A DNA stretch of 30,477 nucleotides from a virus. Of this stretch, positions 29,923 through 30,477 are shown in pieces. Position 1 is the first letter of the stretch; every line of letters starts with the position of its first letter. The stretch lies in IMG/VR virus record IMGVR_UViG_3300038825_000241, positions 813 through 31,289 of that record, one strand, 5' to 3'. The position numbers and the translations under genes were made by a program. The notes below the pieces were generated by a model that did not search any database, had not been told where the DNA came from, and worked only from the letters and a program-made list of their open reading frames with translations.

Positions 29923-30172
29923 TGACTCGTACCCAGCTTCTTAACTTGTTCTCATCGTAGAACCCGAAGTGTGAGAGTAAGTGGTTAGAGTAGTCATCTT
30001 CTATCTCTCCTGTCTCTATCTTACGATAGTGTTCTCGGTAAGATCCTGATTTCTTGTTAGAGTGCTTACGATGACATTCCTTACATCTAGGAAGTACTCC
30101 ATCGGAGTACCCTTCATTCTTGTAGAATTCAGTTTTCTCCTTCTCTATATTACACTTAATACACTTCTTCAT
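29912..30172 (-). CDS. Zinc-finger protein with HFGFYD motif (86 aa)
   Basis: The N-terminus has CIKC and CKEC pairs (residues 4-7 and 30-33), likely one zinc site, followed by basic residues and a C-terminal segment HFGFYDENKLRSW. The first part is like phage endonuclease VII/HNH-type zinc domains, but an obvious nuclease centre is absent. HFGFYD recurs at 585-770. First gene after the right junction. Confidence 0.65.
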   Translation of the reverse strand: MKKCIKCNIEKEKTEFYKNEGYSDGVLPRCKECHRKHSNKKSGSYREHYRKIETGEIEDDYSNHLLSHFGFYDENKLRSWVRVNEY

Positions 30173-30188
30173 AATAGTTATAAGTATT

Positions 30189-30205
30189 GTACTCCTACGG
30201 AGTAC
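30189..30205. repeat. Inverted repeat in the right spanin/early junction
   Basis: GTACTCC/GGAGTAC with a three-base loop is a perfect seven-base stem upstream of the zinc-finger start. No T run follows in either direction, so an operator is more likely than a terminator. Beyond it to 30236 the junction is A/T-rich, with repeated TA, as in the left junction. Confidence 0.55.
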
Positions 30206-30236
30206 TTAATTACTTAGTAAGTATAATATATATATA

Positions 30237-30477
30237 TTACTTAAGTACTTTAACTAAAGCGAAGGTATAAAGAATAAATGACATAATCAAGAGGTAGATA
30301 TGTTTCCTCTTAATTTTTTTTTCTTCGTAGACTACTTGAGGTACATTAACCACCTTCTGAATCTTGATCGTGTCTGGCAGACACTCAGCTTCTATCTGTA
30401 TCGTGTCGTGAATGCGCTTTATCTTGACTCTAACAGCGTTTCTCTCTAAAGTGATGGTATCTATCCTCTGAAGAATT
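30237..30477 (-). CDS. Unimolecular spanin, right copy, 3' part only
   Basis: The frame is open to the window edge; its N-terminus lies beyond 30477. It encodes IDTITLERNAVRVKIKRI, AECLPDTIKIQKVV and a C-terminal membrane segment (IYLLIMSFILYTFALV). By hand alignment 41 of 54 residues before the membrane helix match the complete u-spanin at 1334-1732. The lipoprotein end cannot be seen here. Confidence 0.8.
   Translation of the reverse strand, partial: ILQRIDTITLERNAVRVKIKRIHDTIQIEAECLPDTIKIQKVVNVPQVVYEEKKIKRKHIYLLIMSFILYTFALVKVLK

Noticed and set aside
1-30477. Integrase, repressor or attachment site that would mark a prophage
   Set aside because: No tyrosine or serine integrase, CI-like repressor, tRNA end or att-like repeat is seen; any of these could lie outside the window.

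Overview
The window is densely packed bacteriophage DNA, and every gene I can support lies on the minus strand, so transcription runs from position 30477 towards position 1. The host is probably in the Bacteroidota, Flavobacteriia-like. The reasons are: starts lack Shine-Dalgarno sequences and sit behind A/T-rich leaders; promoter candidates resemble the Bacteroidota -7 box TAnnTTTG; and several families here (the DUF6712-like connector, the XkdF-type protease, the small tail and lysis proteins) are familiar to me from phages of that phylum. I see no integrase, repressor, tRNA, CRISPR array or rRNA. Gene content suggests a lytic, long-tailed (siphovirus-like) phage with a unit of about 29 kb. 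The tape measure protein of 540 residues would predict a tail of roughly 80 nm.

Layout in order of transcription. (1) 30477-30237 is the 3' end of a unimolecular spanin, then an A/T-rich junction. (2) 30172-26459 is early and replication: a zinc-finger protein, a RusA-like resolvase, SSB, a DnaB/RecA-fold helicase, a protein with a DnaA domain IV, and a sigma-70-like factor. (3) 25929-21678 is DNA processing: a GIY-YIG homing-type endonuclease, a PD-(D/E)XK-like protein, a RecE-like exonuclease, a cytosine-methylase-like protein, an HNH nuclease and a run of tiny genes, with an inverted-repeat-rich control region at 22277-22440. (4) 21665-19051 is a ParB-methyltransferase fusion and both terminase subunits. 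(5) 19073-5883 is structural, in an unusual order: a candidate frameshifted tail chaperone, tail completion, tail proteins and tape measure come first, followed by protease, scaffold, major capsid protein, tail tube, portal and connector. (6) 5868-1334 is the adhesin and lysis block: fibre/spike, M15 endolysin, three small membrane proteins, a thioredoxin-fold protein without its redox motif, and a complete u-spanin. (7) 1333-1 is a second spanin/early junction followed by a second set of early genes: a HFGFYD-motif protein, a DUF3310 protein and a second RusA-like protein.

The most notable feature is that the two ends carry diverged copies of the same syntenic cassette (u-spanin, A/T-rich junction, HFGFYD protein, RusA), about 28.9 kb apart. 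One phage-length unit therefore appears to be flanked by relatives of itself, or one genome has duplicated its lysis/early junction. The left 5.5 kb, which includes the left cassette, is almost free of CTAG, while the rest of the window has many CTAG sites, so the two parts look to have different ancestry. Other points of interest are a T9 run joining two overlapping frames of a chaperone-like gene, a repeated GGGTTTTATAATT element next to starts, a shared promoter/leader element, and at least fifteen tiny ORFs that fill nearly every apparent gap through short stop/start overlaps.
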